From contig NZ_CP012405.1 in NCBI RefSeq assembly GCF_001305595.1, forward strand, positions 293,501 to 357,500: 64,000 nt of DNA, in the 5' to 3' direction. Below, piece after piece: positions 62,519 to 64,000 of the stretch. The translations under genes and the position numbers were made by a program. The notes beneath the pieces are model-generated. The model searched no databases. It saw nothing but the letters and a program-made list of their open reading frames with translations, and was not told the origin of the DNA. Each line of letters opens with the position of its first letter. Within the stretch, counting starts at the first letter, position 1. Source of the DNA: Azospirillum thiophilum (GTDB lineage Bacteria > Pseudomonadota > Alphaproteobacteria > Azospirillales > Azospirillaceae).

Positions 62519-63693
62519 CACCCCGCGGCATGATGCCGGCCATCACGCACCGGATCATCGCGACCGCGCTGTCGCTGGGCCTGACCGTTCCGTCCGCACA
62601 GGCGCTGACGGTCAGGACGGCGGGGGAGCCGGAGACGGTGACCTCGTGGCAGCGCGACGCCTGCGCCCGGAGCGATGCCCCGGACACGCCGGCCCGCGCC
62701 TTCCGCGATGCCGGCGGCACGGTGCATCTGGTCGCCTCGCATTCCATCGCAAGGGCCCTTACCGGTCCGTCGCTCGATGCCGTCCGGCCCAACTGCGCCA
62801 TCATCTTCCAGGGGCACGGGCAGGACGACCCGCGCCTCCATGACGATCGCGGCTGGATTTCGTCCTTCTACACAGCAGACGGCAAAACAGTTCATGCCCT
62901 GGTCAGCAACGAGTTCCATGCCCAGAAGCGGCCGGCCCTGTGTCCGTCGGGTGAGTACATGCGCTGCTGGCGCAACAGCATCACCGCCGCCGTATCGACC
63001 GACGGCGGGGCGAGCTTCCAACTGAGCGCGGCCCCACCGGGTCACACCGTGGCGACGCTGCCCTACCCCTACAGCGGCGACGCCGGGCAGCGGACCGGCT
63101 ATTTCGCGCCGAGCAACATCATCCGCCACGGCGACCACTGGTACGCCTTCTTCTGGGCCGAACGCTTCCGCGCGCAGAAGCGCGGCGCCTGCCTGCTGCG
63201 CACCGACGATATCGCCGATCCGCAGGCGTGGCGGGGATGGGACGGCAAGTCCTTTTCCGTCCGCTTCGTCCGTGACGGCCAGGAGGGAGACGCACCGGAG
63301 ACGCACACCTGCGCGCCCGTCGCGCCCGGGATGCTGCAAGGGACGGTGCGCAGCGTCGTCCGCCACCGGACCAGCGGGCTGTTCATCGCGACGCTGGCGA
63401 TGAGCCGGGACGGCGTCTCCGGGATCTGGACGACGACCTCGCGCGATCTGCTGAGCTGGTCGAAGCCCGACCTGCTCTGGGCCGCGCCGCTGCTGTTCCG
63501 CTACGGCTGCGGCGATGCCGCGGCCTTCGACTATCCGGCGCTGCTAGACCCGGCCAGCCAGAGCCGGAATTTCGAGGATGCCGGCAAGACCGCCTATGTC
63601 TATATGACACGGCTGAATCTCGACAAATGCAAGATCACCTGGAACCGCGACCTCATCCGCCTGCCGGTTGAGATCATCACGGACAAGCCTTGA
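62515..63693 (+). CDS. Secreted protein of unknown function, beta-propeller-like
   Basis: A 392-residue protein with a signal peptide (THRIIATALSLGLTVPSAQA, cleavage after AQA). The mature part has repeated segments such as GWISSFYTADGKTVHALVSN, ITAAVSTDGGASFQLS, IIRHGDHWYAFFWAE and RDGVSGIWTTTSRDLLSW, which look like blades of a glycosidase-type beta-propeller. Several Cys suggest disulfides. The GTG at 62515 overlaps the stop of the pyruvyltransferase gene, so the two are probably co-translated and may act on the same glycan. Confidence 0.7.
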   Translation: MTPRGMMPAITHRIIATALSLGLTVPSAQALTVRTAGEPETVTSWQRDACARSDAPDTPARAFRDAGGTVHLVASHSIARALTGPSLDAVRPNCAIIFQGHGQDDPRLHDDRGWISSFYTADGKTVHALVSNEFHAQKRPALCPSGEYMRCWRNSITAAVSTDGGASFQLSAAPPGHTVATLPYPYSGDAGQRTGYFAPSNIIRHGDHWYAFFWAERFRAQKRGACLLRTDDIADPQAWRGWDGKSFSVRFVRDGQEGDAPETHTCAPVAPGMLQGTVRSVVRHRTSGLFIATLAMSRDGVSGIWTTTSRDLLSWSKPDLLWAAPLLFRYGCGDAAAFDYPALLDPASQSRNFEDAGKTAYVYMTRLNLDKCKITWNRDLIRLPVEIITDKP

Positions 63694-63704
63694 GGAGGCC
63701 CCGG

Positions 63705-64000
63705 TCAGTCCAGGTCCAACAGGGGGCCGAACGCCTCCTCCAGGCTGCTGCGGTGCAGGCCGATCTTCACCGGGTTGGCGGGCGTCACGTTCACCGCACG
63801 GATCATGCGGCGGAGAATCCTGCCTTCCTTCACGTCGATGTCGACGATGTTGATGCAGCCGTAATCCTGCTCGAAGGTCGACAGCGCCGATAGGCCGGCC
63901 CCGCAGGCCCAGGCCAGCAGCATGCGGTTCACGCCGTCATGAGCGACCAGCGCCAGATGGGTCCAGCCCGGCTGCCGCACCAAAGCCTCGATGGCGGAGA
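63705..64000 (-). CDS. Histidine phosphatase (phosphoglycerate mutase-like), C-terminal part
   Basis: The frame is open to the window edge on its 5' side. LALVAHDGVNRMLLAWACG matches the second catalytic His region of the histidine phosphatase superfamily, and INIVDIDVKEG fits the following strands. The N-terminal RHG motif would lie outside the window. Substrate unknown. Confidence 0.75.
   Translation of the reverse strand, partial: SAIEALVRQPGWTHLALVAHDGVNRMLLAWACGAGLSALSTFEQDYGCINIVDIDVKEGRILRRMIRAVNVTPANPVKIGLHRSSLEEAFGPLLDLD

Noticed and set aside
1..64000. tRNA, rRNA, riboswitch and CRISPR elements
   Set aside because: None was recognised by eye. A covariance-model scan would be needed to exclude small RNAs.

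Overview
The window is GC-rich alphaproteobacterial chromosome or large replicon. An Azospirillum-like member of the Rhodospirillales is my best guess. It rests on the FixL-type oxygen-sensor kinase next to a FixJ-type start, the YdeP-type molybdoenzyme, the style of the large glycosyltransferase proteins and frequent GTG/TTG starts. No rRNA, tRNA or CRISPR array was seen, so taxonomy is inference.

Layout. (1) 1-8.4 kb is ordinary core-type sequence: the end of a fixLJ-like pair on the minus strand, a chemotaxis receptor, phosphoglycolate phosphatase, an aldehyde dehydrogenase and a divergent molybdopterin oxidoreductase. (2) 8.6-15.3 kb is a catabolic locus of unknown substrate. It has an FMN 2-hydroxyacid oxidase, an acetoacetate-decarboxylase-fold enzyme, a periplasmic substrate-binding protein, an SDR, a fumarylacetoacetase-family hydrolase and a convergent GntR regulator with two winged helices. 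A 12-nt sequence occurs upstream of both the first enzyme gene and the regulator. The ABC ATPase next to it is broken by a stop codon and by an IS5-like insertion. (3) 15.3-41.3 kb is bracketed by two ~99% identical IS5-like copies in the same orientation. Between them lies a type I secretion pair (ABC exporter and HlyD adaptor) co-transcribed with a Sel1-repeat/methyltransferase fusion and an RgpF-like protein. Also there are two operons of glycosyltransferases, a methyltransferase, an alginate-lyase-family protein, and a small RTX-like protein. (4) 41.3-50.9 kb is one 3216-residue secreted-type repeat protein with FG-GAP-like repeats, roughly 115 repeats of about 24 residues, and a type-I-substrate-like C-terminus. 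It contains a 957-bp near-identical block repeated about 2.8 times. (5) 51-56.3 kb is a decayed zone: a 1-kb partly AT-rich gap, a frameshifted glycosyltransferase-like pseudogene, an internally deleted MFS transporter and a membrane-protein remnant around an intact alpha/beta hydrolase. (6) 56.3-64 kb holds an SDR, a GlxA-type regulator, a thiolase with a palindromic operator candidate, an AhpD-like protein, an AraC regulator, a polysaccharide pyruvyltransferase coupled to a secreted protein, and the end of a histidine phosphatase.

The most interesting hypothesis is that regions 3 and 4 form one system. The exporter pair would secrete the giant Thr/Ser-rich repeat protein and the 403-residue RTX-like protein, and the surrounding glycosyltransferases and methyltransferases would glycosylate them or build a surface polysaccharide they bind. 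The gene content and order are seen; the functional link is inferred.
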